NCBI GenBank assembly: GCA_963809765.1
Contig: CAWEKT010000003.1
Location: 186,001 to 250,000 of the forward strand
Reading direction: 5' to 3'
Source: JACVRM01 sp963809765
GTDB taxonomy: Bacteria > Actinomycetota > Thermoleophilia > Gaiellales > Gaiellaceae
DNA length: 64,000 nt
A model generated the notes under the pieces. The model made no database searches. It saw only the letters and a program-made list of their open reading frames with translations, and was not told the DNA's origin. Shown piece after piece: positions 41,971 to 49,530 of this stretch (position 1 is the first letter of the stretch; every line of letters starts with the position of its first letter). The translations under genes were made by a program, and so were the position numbers.

Positions 41971-41981
41971 GGGTCAGACCC
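41971..41981. repeat. GGGTC-A-GACCC palindrome
   Basis: Perfect 5-bp arms around one base in the 166-bp gap between two convergent genes. Same design as the GGGAC-A-GTCCC sites elsewhere. Otherwise the gap shows nothing. Confidence 0.45.
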
Positions 41982-42053
41982 GGGTACCACGCGACGCGTC
42001 AGAGTGGTGTGTCGAGCCTGTGCCGAGACGCTCGTGCTGCGAAGCGGCGGCGA

Positions 42054-42809
42054 CTAGCCCGCTACGAGCTCGAGCACGCGCTCGGGGATGTCGAAGTTCG
42101 CGTAGACGTCCTGGACGTCGTCGTTGTCCTCGAGCGCGTCGACGAGGCGCACGATCTTCTTCGCGTCCCCCTCGTGCTCGACCTCGACGGTCGTCTTCGC
42201 GAGCATCGTCACGCCCGCCGACTCGATCGCGAAGCCGGCGGCCTCGAGCGCCGACCGCACGCCGCTGACGTCCTCCGGCGCCGAGAGCACGCGGAAGGTC
42301 GACTCGTCACGCTCGACGTCCTCGGCCCCACCCTCGGCGGCCGCGAGCGTCAGCTCGTCCTCGTCGACCCCGTCGGCGCCGACGAGCACGAGCCCCGTGC
42401 GCTCGAAGAGCCAGGCGACGGCACCGGTGGCGCCGAGGTTGCCGTCGTTCTTCGTGAAGATGTGCCGCACCTCGGAGGCCGTGCGGTTGCGGTTGTCGGT
42501 GAGCGCCTCGACGAGCACGGCGACCCCGCTCGGGCCGTAGCCCTCGTAGATCACGGTCTCGTAGGCGGCCGCGTCGGCGTCGGTTCCCGCCCCGCGCGCG
42601 ATCGCCCGGTCGATGTTGTCCTTCGGCATCGAGTACGAGCGCGCCTTCTCGATCGCGTTCTGCAGCGCCAGGTTGGCGGCCGGGTCGCCTCCCCCCTCGC
42701 GCGCCGCGACGATGATCGCGCGGGAGAGCTTCGAGAAGAGCTTGCCCCGCTTGGCGTCGGCCGCGCCCTTCCTGTGCTTGATCGAGCTCCACTTGCTATG
42801 CCCGGACAT
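42054..42809 (-). CDS. YebC/PmpR family protein (TACO1 family)
   Basis: 251 residues, intact and full length. Diagnostic N-terminus SGHSKWSSIKHRKGAADAKR, then RGKLFSKLSRAIIVAAREGG, ARSYSMPKDNIDRAIARGAG and YEGYGPSGVAVLVEALTDNR. Recent work links the family to relief of ribosome stalling at proline runs; older work to transcription regulation. It overlaps the end of pdxT by 14 bp and is the last gene of the pdxS-to-yebC run. Confidence 0.94.
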   Translation of the reverse strand: MSGHSKWSSIKHRKGAADAKRGKLFSKLSRAIIVAAREGGGDPAANLALQNAIEKARSYSMPKDNIDRAIARGAGTDADAAAYETVIYEGYGPSGVAVLVEALTDNRNRTASEVRHIFTKNDGNLGATGAVAWLFERTGLVLVGADGVDEDELTLAAAEGGAEDVERDESTFRVLSAPEDVSGVRSALEAAGFAIESAGVTMLAKTTVEVEHEGDAKKIVRLVDALEDNDDVQDVYANFDIPERVLELVAG

Positions 42810-43362
42810 GCGTCTCCTCCCTGACCACGTCGAGGAAAAGCTCGTGGACGCGCGGGTCGTCCGTCAGCTCCGGGTGGAACGACGCGAGCAGCAGGTTGCC
42901 GTCGCGGACGAGCACCGGCTCGCCGTGGAGCTCGGCGAGCACCTCGACGCCGTCGCCGATGTTGCGGACGCGCGGCGCGCGAATGAACACGCCTCGCAGC
43001 GGCTCCTTGCCGTCCCCGAGCTCGAGATCGGCCTCGAAGCTCGCGACCTGCCGCCCGTAGGCGTTGCGGTCGACCTCCACGTCGGCGAGCCCGAGGTGCT
43101 CGCGGTCGACGACGATCATGCCGGCGCACGTGCCGAAGACGGGCCGTGCGAAGTCCCGTAGCGCCTCGTCGATGCCGTAGAGGCGCATCAGCCGCATCAT
43201 CGTGGTCGACTCGCCGCCGGGAATGACGAGCCCGTCGAGCCCGTCGAGCTGCTCGGCCTTCCGCACCTCGACCACGTCCGCCCCGAGCCGACGCAGCACG
43301 GCAGCGTGCTCGCGCACGTTTCCCTGCAGTGCGAGGACACCGATGCGGAGCTGATCCGTCAC
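42796..43362 (-). CDS. pdxT: Pyridoxal 5'-phosphate synthase glutaminase subunit PdxT
   Basis: 188 residues. It supplies ammonia to PdxS. Catalytic triad: Cys in PVFGTCAGMIVVDREHLG and His/Glu in LLLASFHPELTDDPRVHELF; the oxyanion block LVIPGGESTTMMRLMRLYGI and the N-terminal IGVLALQGNVREHAAVLRRL are classic. GTG start overlaps the methyltransferase stop (GTGA). Confidence 0.95.
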   Translation of the reverse strand: MTDQLRIGVLALQGNVREHAAVLRRLGADVVEVRKAEQLDGLDGLVIPGGESTTMMRLMRLYGIDEALRDFARPVFGTCAGMIVVDREHLGLADVEVDRNAYGRQVASFEADLELGDGKEPLRGVFIRAPRVRNIGDGVEVLAELHGEPVLVRDGNLLLASFHPELTDDPRVHELFLDVVREETHVRA

Positions 43363-44204
43363 GCCTCGATGGTACTTCCGGCGTCATCTCCGCCTGGGCG
43401 CCTCCCGACGACGAACAGGTGGGCGCTCAGGCCGAGCAGCGTGGGTTCTGACTCGACCGCTCGCGCCGCGTTCACAATGTGCGGGCGAAGAGCTGCGTCG
43501 TTCCAGAGCTCCGGTCGCAGCCAGCCTGGTCCTTCGATCCCCAGCACGGGTCCCGGCTCGAGCCCCGCATCGCGAAGCTCGGTCTCGAGCTCGTCCGGGT
43601 GATGGAAGTACGCCGTGGTGAAGTACTCGCCCGAGGGGTCGGGGCTGCGGTGCTGTCCGTCGGCGAGGTCGCGCTCGACGATCGGCCAGAAGCGGGGGTC
43701 GGTGAAGTAGCCGTGAGTGAGCCCGTCGAAGAGCGCTACGAAGCGTGAGATCGCCGCGACCGCGACCGTGCCGCCAGGCCTCAACACGCGGCGGGCCTCC
43801 ATGAGCGCGCGCAGCCTGTCGCCTCGCTCGGTCAGGTGGTAGAGGGGCCCGAGGAGCAGCACGGCATCGATCGAGCCATCGGCGTGGTCGAGACTGCGGG
43901 CGTCACCGACGGCGGCGGAAAAGCGCCCGCTCGAGCGCGCGGTTGCCTGCTCGACGTGAACGGGAACCGGATCGACGAGGTGCACGTCGTAGCCGAGCTC
44001 CGCAAGCCAGCCTGCGTAGACGCCTGGCCCACCCCCGATGTCGAGAAGGCGCGCAGGAGCGGATGGGAGATACCTGCGCAGCAGCTCCTGCATCCGGGCG
44101 AGCTCGAGCGCCCCAGAGCCGCTCTCGAGGCGCCCGGCTTCGGCCCCGCCCGAGTAGTGCTCGAGGATCTCAGGCGCGATGCTGAACTCGCCGTCAGGAG
44201 CCAC
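43359..44204 (-). CDS. Class I SAM-dependent methyltransferase
   Basis: 281 residues. The Rossmann core is clear: RLLDIGGGPGVYAGWLAELG, YDVHLVDPVPVHVEQATARS, VGDARSLDHADGSIDAVLLL, RRVLRPGGTVAVAAISRFVA. The region FDGLTHGYFTDPRFWPIVER to YFTTAYFHHPDELETELRDA defines a specific actinobacterial subfamily of unknown substrate. I choose GTG 44204 because a TACGCT box lies 6 nt upstream, the window's usual leaderless spacing; GTG 44240 would be inside that promoter. Sits between the pdxS and pdxT halves of PLP synthase. Confidence 0.83.
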   Translation of the reverse strand: MAPDGEFSIAPEILEHYSGGAEAGRLESGSGALELARMQELLRRYLPSAPARLLDIGGGPGVYAGWLAELGYDVHLVDPVPVHVEQATARSSGRFSAAVGDARSLDHADGSIDAVLLLGPLYHLTERGDRLRALMEARRVLRPGGTVAVAAISRFVALFDGLTHGYFTDPRFWPIVERDLADGQHRSPDPSGEYFTTAYFHHPDELETELRDAGLEPGPVLGIEGPGWLRPELWNDAALRPHIVNAARAVESEPTLLGLSAHLFVVGRRPGGDDAGSTIEA

Positions 44205-44210
44205 GCCGCG

Positions 44211-44216
44211 AGCGTA
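44211..44216 (-). promoter_or_regulatory. -10 box TACGCT of the methyltransferase gene
   Basis: Minus-strand TACGCT, 6 nt before the GTG at 44204; implies a second, internal promoter for methyltransferase-pdxT-yebC. Confidence 0.45.
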
Positions 44217-44254
44217 GCCCGTGGACTCAGCGTTGATCACACTGATCGGCCGCG

Positions 44255-44878
44255 TCAGGAGTCCCAGCCCGCCGGAACCGCCGGCAGGGGCCAGGTCGGG
44301 TCCGGCCGCCAGCTCTCCCAGCCCGTGGGGAACGGCCACTCCTCGATGACGCGCTCTCCCTCCGCGCGAAACGCGTCGGCCTCCATCGGCGTGAAGAAGC
44401 CGAGGTCGACGCCGGCAGCCAGCTCGTCCTCGTCCTTCCAGCGCCACTGCCCGGCGGGACTCACCACGATGTCGAGGGCGTGGTCCGCGGTGTCGAAGCC
44501 GAGCCCGGACTCGCGCCACGGCTCTTCCAGCTGCACGTACCAGCTTTGGAACTCACCGGCGTTCCAGAAGAGCCAGATCGAATGAGCGCGCCCCGGGCGA
44601 CCGAGAATGAGGATGCCCTCGCCTTGCCAGGTGCGGTCGATGGGGCTCCGAGGCTCCGTGTAGCGATCGGCCAGCGGAACCTCGCGGACATGGAGCCCTC
44701 TGACGCCCGGCCACTTCACGGGTGTGCCACCCGCGAGCCACAGCACAGGCTCAGGGCCGGACGAGATCGCGCGCGTCGGCAGCGCACCGACCGGCTCGCC
44801 GCGAATGACGTACCGCAGTACCACCGTCTCACCCGGGAGCCGGCCGACGGATCGCCCGTCGAACTCGTGCTCGATCAC
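44255..44878 (-). CDS. DUF402/FomD-like domain protein
   Basis: 207 residues, intact. The C-terminal two thirds follow the FomD-like fold: GRAHSIWLFWNAGEFQSWYV, QLEEPWRESGLGFDTADHAL, DIVVSPAGQWRWKDEDELAA and GVDLGFFTPMEADAFRAEGE. The conserved acidic residues (DTADHALD, WKDEDE) match the metal-dependent nucleotide phosphatase/diphosphatase activity known for FomD and some DUF402 proteins. The GTG at 44878 lies 41 bp after the pdxS stop, so co-transcription with pdxS is likely. Confidence 0.72.
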   Translation of the reverse strand: MIEHEFDGRSVGRLPGETVVLRYVIRGEPVGALPTRAISSGPEPVLWLAGGTPVKWPGVRGLHVREVPLADRYTEPRSPIDRTWQGEGILILGRPGRAHSIWLFWNAGEFQSWYVQLEEPWRESGLGFDTADHALDIVVSPAGQWRWKDEDELAAGVDLGFFTPMEADAFRAEGERVIEEWPFPTGWESWRPDPTWPLPAVPAGWDS

Positions 44879-44918
44879 GCCCTGTGCGACCGCGCCGGGT
44901 TCCCCGGCCTTCGGGGGC

Positions 44919-45803
44919 CTACCAGCCGCGGGTCTCGAGCAGCTCGGCGGTCTCGAGCGAGCTGGCGGAGATGCCGACCATCGGCTCTCCGAGGCCCTGG
45001 GAGACGCGCGCGAGCACGTCGGCATCCGCGTAGTGCGTCGTCGCCTCGACGATCGCCTTGGCCCGCAACTCCGGGTCGCCGGACTTGAAGATCCCCGAAC
45101 CGACGAAGACTCCGTCGGCGCCGAGCTGCATGCAGAGCGAGGCATCCGCCGGGGTGGCGATGCCGCCGGCGGTGAAGGTCACGACGGGCAGTCGCCCGTT
45201 CTCCGCGACCCAGCGCACGAGCTCGTACGGCGCGCGCAGCTCCTTCGCCTCGGCGTAGAGCTCGTCCTCGCGCAGCGACTGCAGGCGCCTCATGCCGCCG
45301 AAGACTGCGCGCATGTGGGTGACGGCGTTGACGATGTCGCCGGTGCCCGCCTCGCCCTTCGTCCGGATCATGGCCGCGCCCTCGGAGATGCGACGGAGCG
45401 CCTCGCCCAGGTTCACGCAGCCGCACACGAACGGGACGGTGAACTTCCACTTGTCGACGTGGTTCTGGAGATCCGCGGGCGTCAGCACCTCGCTCTCGTC
45501 GATGTAGTCGACCTCGAGCGCCTCGAGAATCTGCGCCTCGGCGAAGTGGCCGATGCGGCACTTCGCCATGACCGGGATGGTCACGGCCTCCTGGATCTCC
45601 TTGATCTTGGTCGGGTCGGCCATGCGGGCGACGCCGCCGTCGCGCCGGATGTCGGCCGGAACGCGCTCGAGCGCCATCACTGCGACGGCGCCTGCGTCTT
45701 CCGCGATGCGGGCCTGCTCGGCGTCGGTGACGTCCATGATCACGCCGCCCTTGAGCATCTCGGCGAGGCCCGTCTTGACCCGCATGGTGCCGATGTCGGT
45801 CAC
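44919..45803 (-). CDS. pdxS: Pyridoxal 5'-phosphate synthase subunit PdxS
   Basis: 294 residues, full length. It makes PLP from ribose 5-phosphate, glyceraldehyde 3-phosphate and ammonia. Diagnostic blocks: KTGLAEMLKGGVIMDVTDAE, ALERVPADIRRDGGVARMAD, IPVMAKCRIGHFAEAQILEA (catalytic Lys), YIDESEVLTPAD, IRTKGEAGTGDIVNAVTHMR (second Lys) and VTFTAGGIATPADASLCMQL. GTG start with TAGAAT 7 nt upstream. A tiny ORF and a strong stem-loop lie between 45858 and 45973. Confidence 0.97.
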   Translation of the reverse strand: MTDIGTMRVKTGLAEMLKGGVIMDVTDAEQARIAEDAGAVAVMALERVPADIRRDGGVARMADPTKIKEIQEAVTIPVMAKCRIGHFAEAQILEALEVDYIDESEVLTPADLQNHVDKWKFTVPFVCGCVNLGEALRRISEGAAMIRTKGEAGTGDIVNAVTHMRAVFGGMRRLQSLREDELYAEAKELRAPYELVRWVAENGRLPVVTFTAGGIATPADASLCMQLGADGVFVGSGIFKSGDPELRAKAIVEATTHYADADVLARVSQGLGEPMVGISASSLETAELLETRGW

Positions 45804-45810
45804 GAGAGCG

Positions 45811-45816
45811 ATTCTA
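45811..45816 (-). promoter_or_regulatory. -10 box TAGAAT of pdxS
   Basis: Minus-strand TAGAAT, 7 nt before the GTG at 45803; leaderless layout. Confidence 0.55.
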
Positions 45817-45857
45817 GCCCGAGGACGTGAGTGCTCCCGAGCGTTGTGAGGAGGAGG

Positions 45858-45886
45858 GGCGCGCCGGGCCGCCAGCCCGGCGCGCC
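45858..45886 (-). terminator. Strong stem-loop upstream of pdxS
   Basis: Perfect 12-bp arms GGCGCGCCGGGC / GCCCGGCGCGCC with a 5-nt loop, 12 nt after the stop of the tiny ORF (45899-45973). No U-run follows on the minus strand. It most likely ends the tiny ORF transcript before the pdxS promoter; an attenuator role is possible. Confidence 0.6.
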
Positions 45887-45898
45887 TGTGAAGCCGAT

Positions 45899-45973
45899 TC
45901 AGGCGTCGAGCCGTGCTCTCAGAGCCGGTGCCCCGAAGTTGCGGAGCTTCCGGCGGAGCTCTACCGCAGACAT
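45899..45973 (-). CDS. Possible 24-residue peptide gene
   Basis: Minus-strand ATG at 45973 preceded 8 nt earlier by GAAGGGAG, a good ribosome site in a window where most genes lack one. The product starts MSAVELRRKLRNFGAP and ends ALRARLDA: a basic amphipathic helix. It is followed directly by the 12-bp stem-loop. The set (ribosome site, short frame, stop, terminator-like hairpin) looks like a small independently expressed gene rather than chance. Function unknown; alternatives are a leader peptide for pdxS or a precursor peptide. Confidence 0.4.
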   Translation of the reverse strand: MSAVELRRKLRNFGAPALRARLDA

Positions 45974-46311
45974 CTTTGAACTCCCTTCACCGCAGAACGT
46001 TGCCCTCCCACGGTGCCTGCGGAGCGGGCGGACGCCATCCCCCGGGAGGGGAATACGCCATCCATCGTTCGAGGGATTCGCGGGGGTCCGAGAAGCGCGC
46101 TACAACGCTCAGGCCGGGCGGTCTGGGAGCCGACGAGCCCCAGTCGGCTCATCTCCCCCACCGGAGCCGCCCGGCCTCCCGTAGCTATCGGCACATGCGA
46201 GGAAGCTGCTGAGCCGTCCTCCCCGGCCGCGAGCGTCTGCGCGCCGTGACGGGCGGATGAAACTTTCGTAAGAAAGAGCTCTCACGCCGGGTTCATTTCC
46301 GTCCGATTGGG
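45974..46311. other. Structured non-coding stretch before the tiny ORF
   Basis: No long gene. It holds a nested stem at 46112-46176: outer arms GGCCGGGCGG / CCGCCCGGCC and inner arms GAGCCGAC / GTCGGCTC. Nearer the tiny ORF the minus strand has two GGATGGCG blocks about 30 nt apart. As a 5' leader of the tiny ORF this could be a cis-regulatory RNA; no known riboswitch was recognised. On the plus strand the stretch ends with the PAP2 promoter. Confidence 0.4.
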
Positions 46312-46317
46312 TAGACA
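46312..46317 (+). promoter_or_regulatory. -10 box TAGACA of the PAP2 gene
   Basis: TAGACA, 6 nt before the GTG at 46324; the last base departs from TANNNT. Confidence 0.35.
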
Positions 46318-46323
46318 GCCGCG

Positions 46324-46884
46324 GTGCACGAACTCGCCTCCTTCCTCCTCCAGATCGACGAGAGCGTCACAGCGCTCGCCCATGAGCTGCGCTGGGGCCC
46401 GCTCACCGTCCTTTTCGTGCTCCTGTCGGCCTGGTGGATGAAAGGCTTCGTCTTCGTGCTGGCCGGCGGACTCGCCGATCTGCGCAACGCCCGCTCGTCC
46501 TTTCCGACCGGCGCCGTCTTCGCGGGCATCAGCGTCGCGATCGGCGGGCTGCTGACGGGAGTGCTGAAGGAGTCGGTCGACCGGCTGCGGCCCGAGCCGG
46601 CCGGCGTCGGCCTCGATCCGGCCGTCCCAACGCCCGGGGATCCCTCCTTTCCCTCCGGCCACACAGCGACCGCCTTCGCCGGCGCCGTCGTCGTCGCCAG
46701 CCTCTACCCGCGACTCCGCTGGCCCGCGCTTGCGCTCGCCGCGCTCGTCGGCCTTTCCCGGGTCTATCTCGGGGTGCACTTCACGCTCGACGTCCTCGCG
46801 GGCGCGGCGCTGGGCCTCGGCGTCGGCCTGACCGCGGTCTGGCTGGGCCGCCGCGTGTTGCACCGCGTCCGCACGTCCGGCTGA
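46324..46884 (+). CDS. PAP2-family membrane phosphatase
   Basis: 186 residues, about six transmembrane helices. The three phosphatase motifs are intact: LKESVDRLRPEPAGVG (KxxxxxxRP), DPSFPSGHTATAFAGAVV (PSGH) and LSRVYLGVHFTLDVLAGAAL (SRxxxxxHxxxD). Such enzymes dephosphorylate undecaprenyl pyrophosphate, phosphatidic acid or similar lipids at the outer membrane face. GTG start with a TAGACA box. The GT2 gene follows by 19 bp. Confidence 0.87.
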   Translation: MHELASFLLQIDESVTALAHELRWGPLTVLFVLLSAWWMKGFVFVLAGGLADLRNARSSFPTGAVFAGISVAIGGLLTGVLKESVDRLRPEPAGVGLDPAVPTPGDPSFPSGHTATAFAGAVVVASLYPRLRWPALALAALVGLSRVYLGVHFTLDVLAGAALGLGVGLTAVWLGRRVLHRVRTSG

Positions 46885-46903
46885 ACGCGCAGGATGGGCG
46901 CAC

Positions 46904-47602
46904 GTGCGCCCCGGCCCGCCTCTCTCTCCGCTCGACGCCGGCCGCGTCGCCGCTGTCCTCCCCGCACACCTCGTGCCGCCTGCGCCGGACCTCGTCGCCG
47001 CCGTGTGCCGGCACGTCGGCGAGTTGCTGCTCGTCGACGACGGCATGCCCGCGCCTGCCGCGGCCGAGCTGGCCGCTCTGGCCGAGAAGCACGGCACCGG
47101 CCTCCTGCGGCTCCCGCAGAATCGCGGCAAGGGCCATGCCGTCGCCGCAGCGCGTCAGCTGCTGCTCGCGCGCCCGAGCCCGCCCCAGGCGCTGGTGGTC
47201 GTCGACGCGGACGGCCAGCACCCGCCAGCGGCGCTGCCACTTCTCCTCGCCGCCGCCGGCGACGCGGAGCTGGTGATCGGCGACCGCTCGCACGACCCGC
47301 AGGCGATGCCACGTGTCCGCCGGGTGGCCAACCGGCTCGCCAGCAACGCGCTCTCGGTGTTCATGGGTGTCCGCATCCCCGACAGCCAGTGCGGGCTGCG
47401 AGTGCTTCGCGGTCGCGCGCTCCATGACTGCGACTACCCGGCCGGGCGCTACGAGGCGGAGACTCGCCACCTCAAGCGCTGCCTCCGGGCCGGTCTCAGC
47501 GTCGCCTGGGTGCCGATCCCCGTCGTATACGGGGACGAGGCGAGCTCGTTCCGCCCGATGCGGGACGGCGCGCGCGTGCTGGCGTCGCTCGTCGCCGGCT
47601 AG
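46904..47602 (+). CDS. Family 2 glycosyltransferase (polyprenyl-phosphate mannose synthase-like)
   Basis: 232 residues. GT-A fold: VAAVLPAHLVPPAPDLVAAV, ELLLVDDGMPAPAAAELAAL, the nucleotide-sugar DxD in ALVVVDADGQHPPAALPLLL, then IGDRSHDPQAMPRVRRVANR and the lipid-site helix GVRIPDSQCGLRVLRGRALH. The layout is that of dolichyl/polyprenyl-phosphate glycosyltransferases without membrane helices. With the PAP2 gene just upstream and the lipid enzymes facing it, a role in lipid-linked sugar metabolism is likely. Ends 4 bp into the convergent MFS-PAP2 gene. Confidence 0.83.
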   Translation: MRPGPPLSPLDAGRVAAVLPAHLVPPAPDLVAAVCRHVGELLLVDDGMPAPAAAELAALAEKHGTGLLRLPQNRGKGHAVAAARQLLLARPSPPQALVVVDADGQHPPAALPLLLAAAGDAELVIGDRSHDPQAMPRVRRVANRLASNALSVFMGVRIPDSQCGLRVLRGRALHDCDYPAGRYEAETRHLKRCLRAGLSVAWVPIPVVYGDEASSFRPMRDGARVLASLVAG

Positions 47603-49530
47603 GCGGTTTTTCCGACCCCGGCGCCGCGACTCCAACGCTCGGCGGTGGTGGCCGGACGCCGTTCCAGAAGCCCGATCTCCACGAACAGCGAGTACGCCGC
47701 CCGCGCGACGATCGCCCCGAGCAGGACGCCCGCGATCGTGTCGAGCGGGAAGTGCGCGCCGAACAGCACCCGCGTGAACGCGACGGCGGCCACGTATAGC
47801 CACAGCACCGGGAGCAGCCGCCGGAACACGAGCCCCGTGGCAATGGCGAGCGCGGCGGTGATGGCCATGTGCCCACTGGGATACGACTCGAGGTGCCCCC
47901 ACTGGTCGCGCGGGATGATGCGGTCATCGGCCAGGACCTCCTCCGGCCGCGGCCGGTCGAAGAACGCGTACACGAGCTCGAGCAGGATCCACGAGACGAG
48001 GGCGGAGAACAGCACCAGCGAGACGACCGGGTAGACGAGGCGGACGCTGGTCACGGCCGCCGCGAGCGCCGCGAGCGCCACGAGCAGGACGTAGTTCCGC
48101 ATATGCGGGTTCAGCGTCTCCCACAGGAACTCGGGACCCGGCCCGAGGTGGTTGATCTGCTCGAACACGGCCTCGTCGAGCGCCTGAGCTGCGGTGCGCC
48201 CGACCAGGTGCCCGGCCGCGAGCATCAGCGCGGCCAGCGCGACGAGGCCGGTGCTCCAGCGCACGACCCACGGGGCGGGAGGAGCGTGCAGCGGCCGGCG
48301 GGCCGACGACGGCAGTCCCACCGCCGCGAGCGGGACGAGGGCGAGCGCCGCCGCCACGGCCGACAGCACGAAGAGGGCGCGGTAGTTGCCGGTCAGCTCG
48401 ACGGTCCAGCCGGCAGCCGGGAGCGCCACCGCCGCGGCGAGCGCGCGGACGGCGAAGAAGAGCGCCGTGTAGCCGCCCTCCTGCCCAGCGGGGATGAGCG
48501 TCGAGTAGAGCGAGTAGCCGAGCGTCGACACGAGCCCGAAGCCGATGCCGGCGGCGAGCAGCGCACCGAGCGCGGCGATCAGGTCGGGAGCGTTCGCGAC
48601 GACGAAGAACCCGATGGCCATGAGCGCGATGCCCACCGACAGCAGCGTCTTCTGCTGTTCGGCCTGCTTCGTCCGGCCGGCAGCTATCACGGCCGCGGCG
48701 GTCGCGAGGCCGAAGCCGACGAGGATGAACGACGCCTCGGCCGCGGTGAGCTCGAGGACGTCCTCCGCGTAGAGCACGAAGAACGAGGGCAGCGCCGCGT
48801 AGCTGGCCACCCAGAGCACCTGCGCGCCGAGGAACGCGCGCACGCGTGGGCGAGCAGCGACCTGGAGGTAGTAGCGAACGGCGCGCCGCTCCGGTTCGGC
48901 CACGCTGACACGAGCCGGCTCGCGCAGCCGAACGACCGTGGGCACGGCGAGCAGCGGGACGGCCACGGCGGCGAGCAGGAATGGCGCCCAGGGCGCGACG
49001 AGCGTCAGCGCACCGCCGACGGCGACACCGGCCAGGGTGCCGACGAGCAGTGCCAGCTCCTGGATGCTCGTTGCCCGCGCGCGGCGGCCGGCATCGTCGA
49101 ACAACTCCGGCACGAGCGCGCGGTGCGCGGTCGTGACCGCGTTCAGGCCCGTGTAGGTGGCGGCCCCGAACAGTGCCAGGACGAGGTAGGAGCTGGCCGA
49201 CCCGAGCGCGATCGCTGCCGCGCCACCGCCTGCCAGCACGGCGCCGCCGAGGATGAACGGCGTGCGCCGCCCGCCGGGCCTCGCGCGCACGCGATCGCTC
49301 CACATGCCCACGACGAGCGGCACGAAGAAGCCGGCGACCGCGTTGACGAGCATGACCGTTCCGATCAGCCCGGGCGCGTCCTCGATCCGGTTCAGCAGGT
49401 ACGGGAGGTAGCTCGTGACGACTGCGCGGCCCAGGCCGGCGCCGAGAGCTGCCGCGCTGAAGACGACCAGATACGGGTTCGCGAGCGCCGCTCTCGCGCG
49501 GCTGCCCACGCGTTCGATGACCGAGGTCAC
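47599..49530 (-). CDS. MFS transporter fused to a C-terminal PAP2 phosphatase
   Basis: 643 residues in one unbroken frame. Residues 1-415 form a 12-helix MFS transporter of the sugar-transporter-like type (VGMWSDRVRARPGGRRTPFI is the loop 2-3 signature; GYSLYSTLIPAGQEGGYTAL). Residues 430-640 form a PAP2 domain with YAFFDRPRPEEVLADDR, LESYPSGHMAITAALAIA and FTRVLFGAHFPLDTIAGVLL. Transporter and phosphatase on one chain suggests coupled lipid flipping and dephosphorylation, or vectorial handling of a phosphorylated lipid precursor. GTG start overlaps the DAG-kinase-like stop (GTGA). Confidence 0.85.
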   Translation of the reverse strand: MTSVIERVGSRARAALANPYLVVFSAAALGAGLGRAVVTSYLPYLLNRIEDAPGLIGTVMLVNAVAGFFVPLVVGMWSDRVRARPGGRRTPFILGGAVLAGGGAAAIALGSASSYLVLALFGAATYTGLNAVTTAHRALVPELFDDAGRRARATSIQELALLVGTLAGVAVGGALTLVAPWAPFLLAAVAVPLLAVPTVVRLREPARVSVAEPERRAVRYYLQVAARPRVRAFLGAQVLWVASYAALPSFFVLYAEDVLELTAAEASFILVGFGLATAAAVIAAGRTKQAEQQKTLLSVGIALMAIGFFVVANAPDLIAALGALLAAGIGFGLVSTLGYSLYSTLIPAGQEGGYTALFFAVRALAAAVALPAAGWTVELTGNYRALFVLSAVAAALALVPLAAVGLPSSARRPLHAPPAPWVVRWSTGLVALAALMLAAGHLVGRTAAQALDEAVFEQINHLGPGPEFLWETLNPHMRNYVLLVALAALAAAVTSVRLVYPVVSLVLFSALVSWILLELVYAFFDRPRPEEVLADDRIIPRDQWGHLESYPSGHMAITAALAIATGLVFRRLLPVLWLYVAAVAFTRVLFGAHFPLDTIAGVLLGAIVARAAYSLFVEIGLLERRPATTAERWSRGAGVGKTA

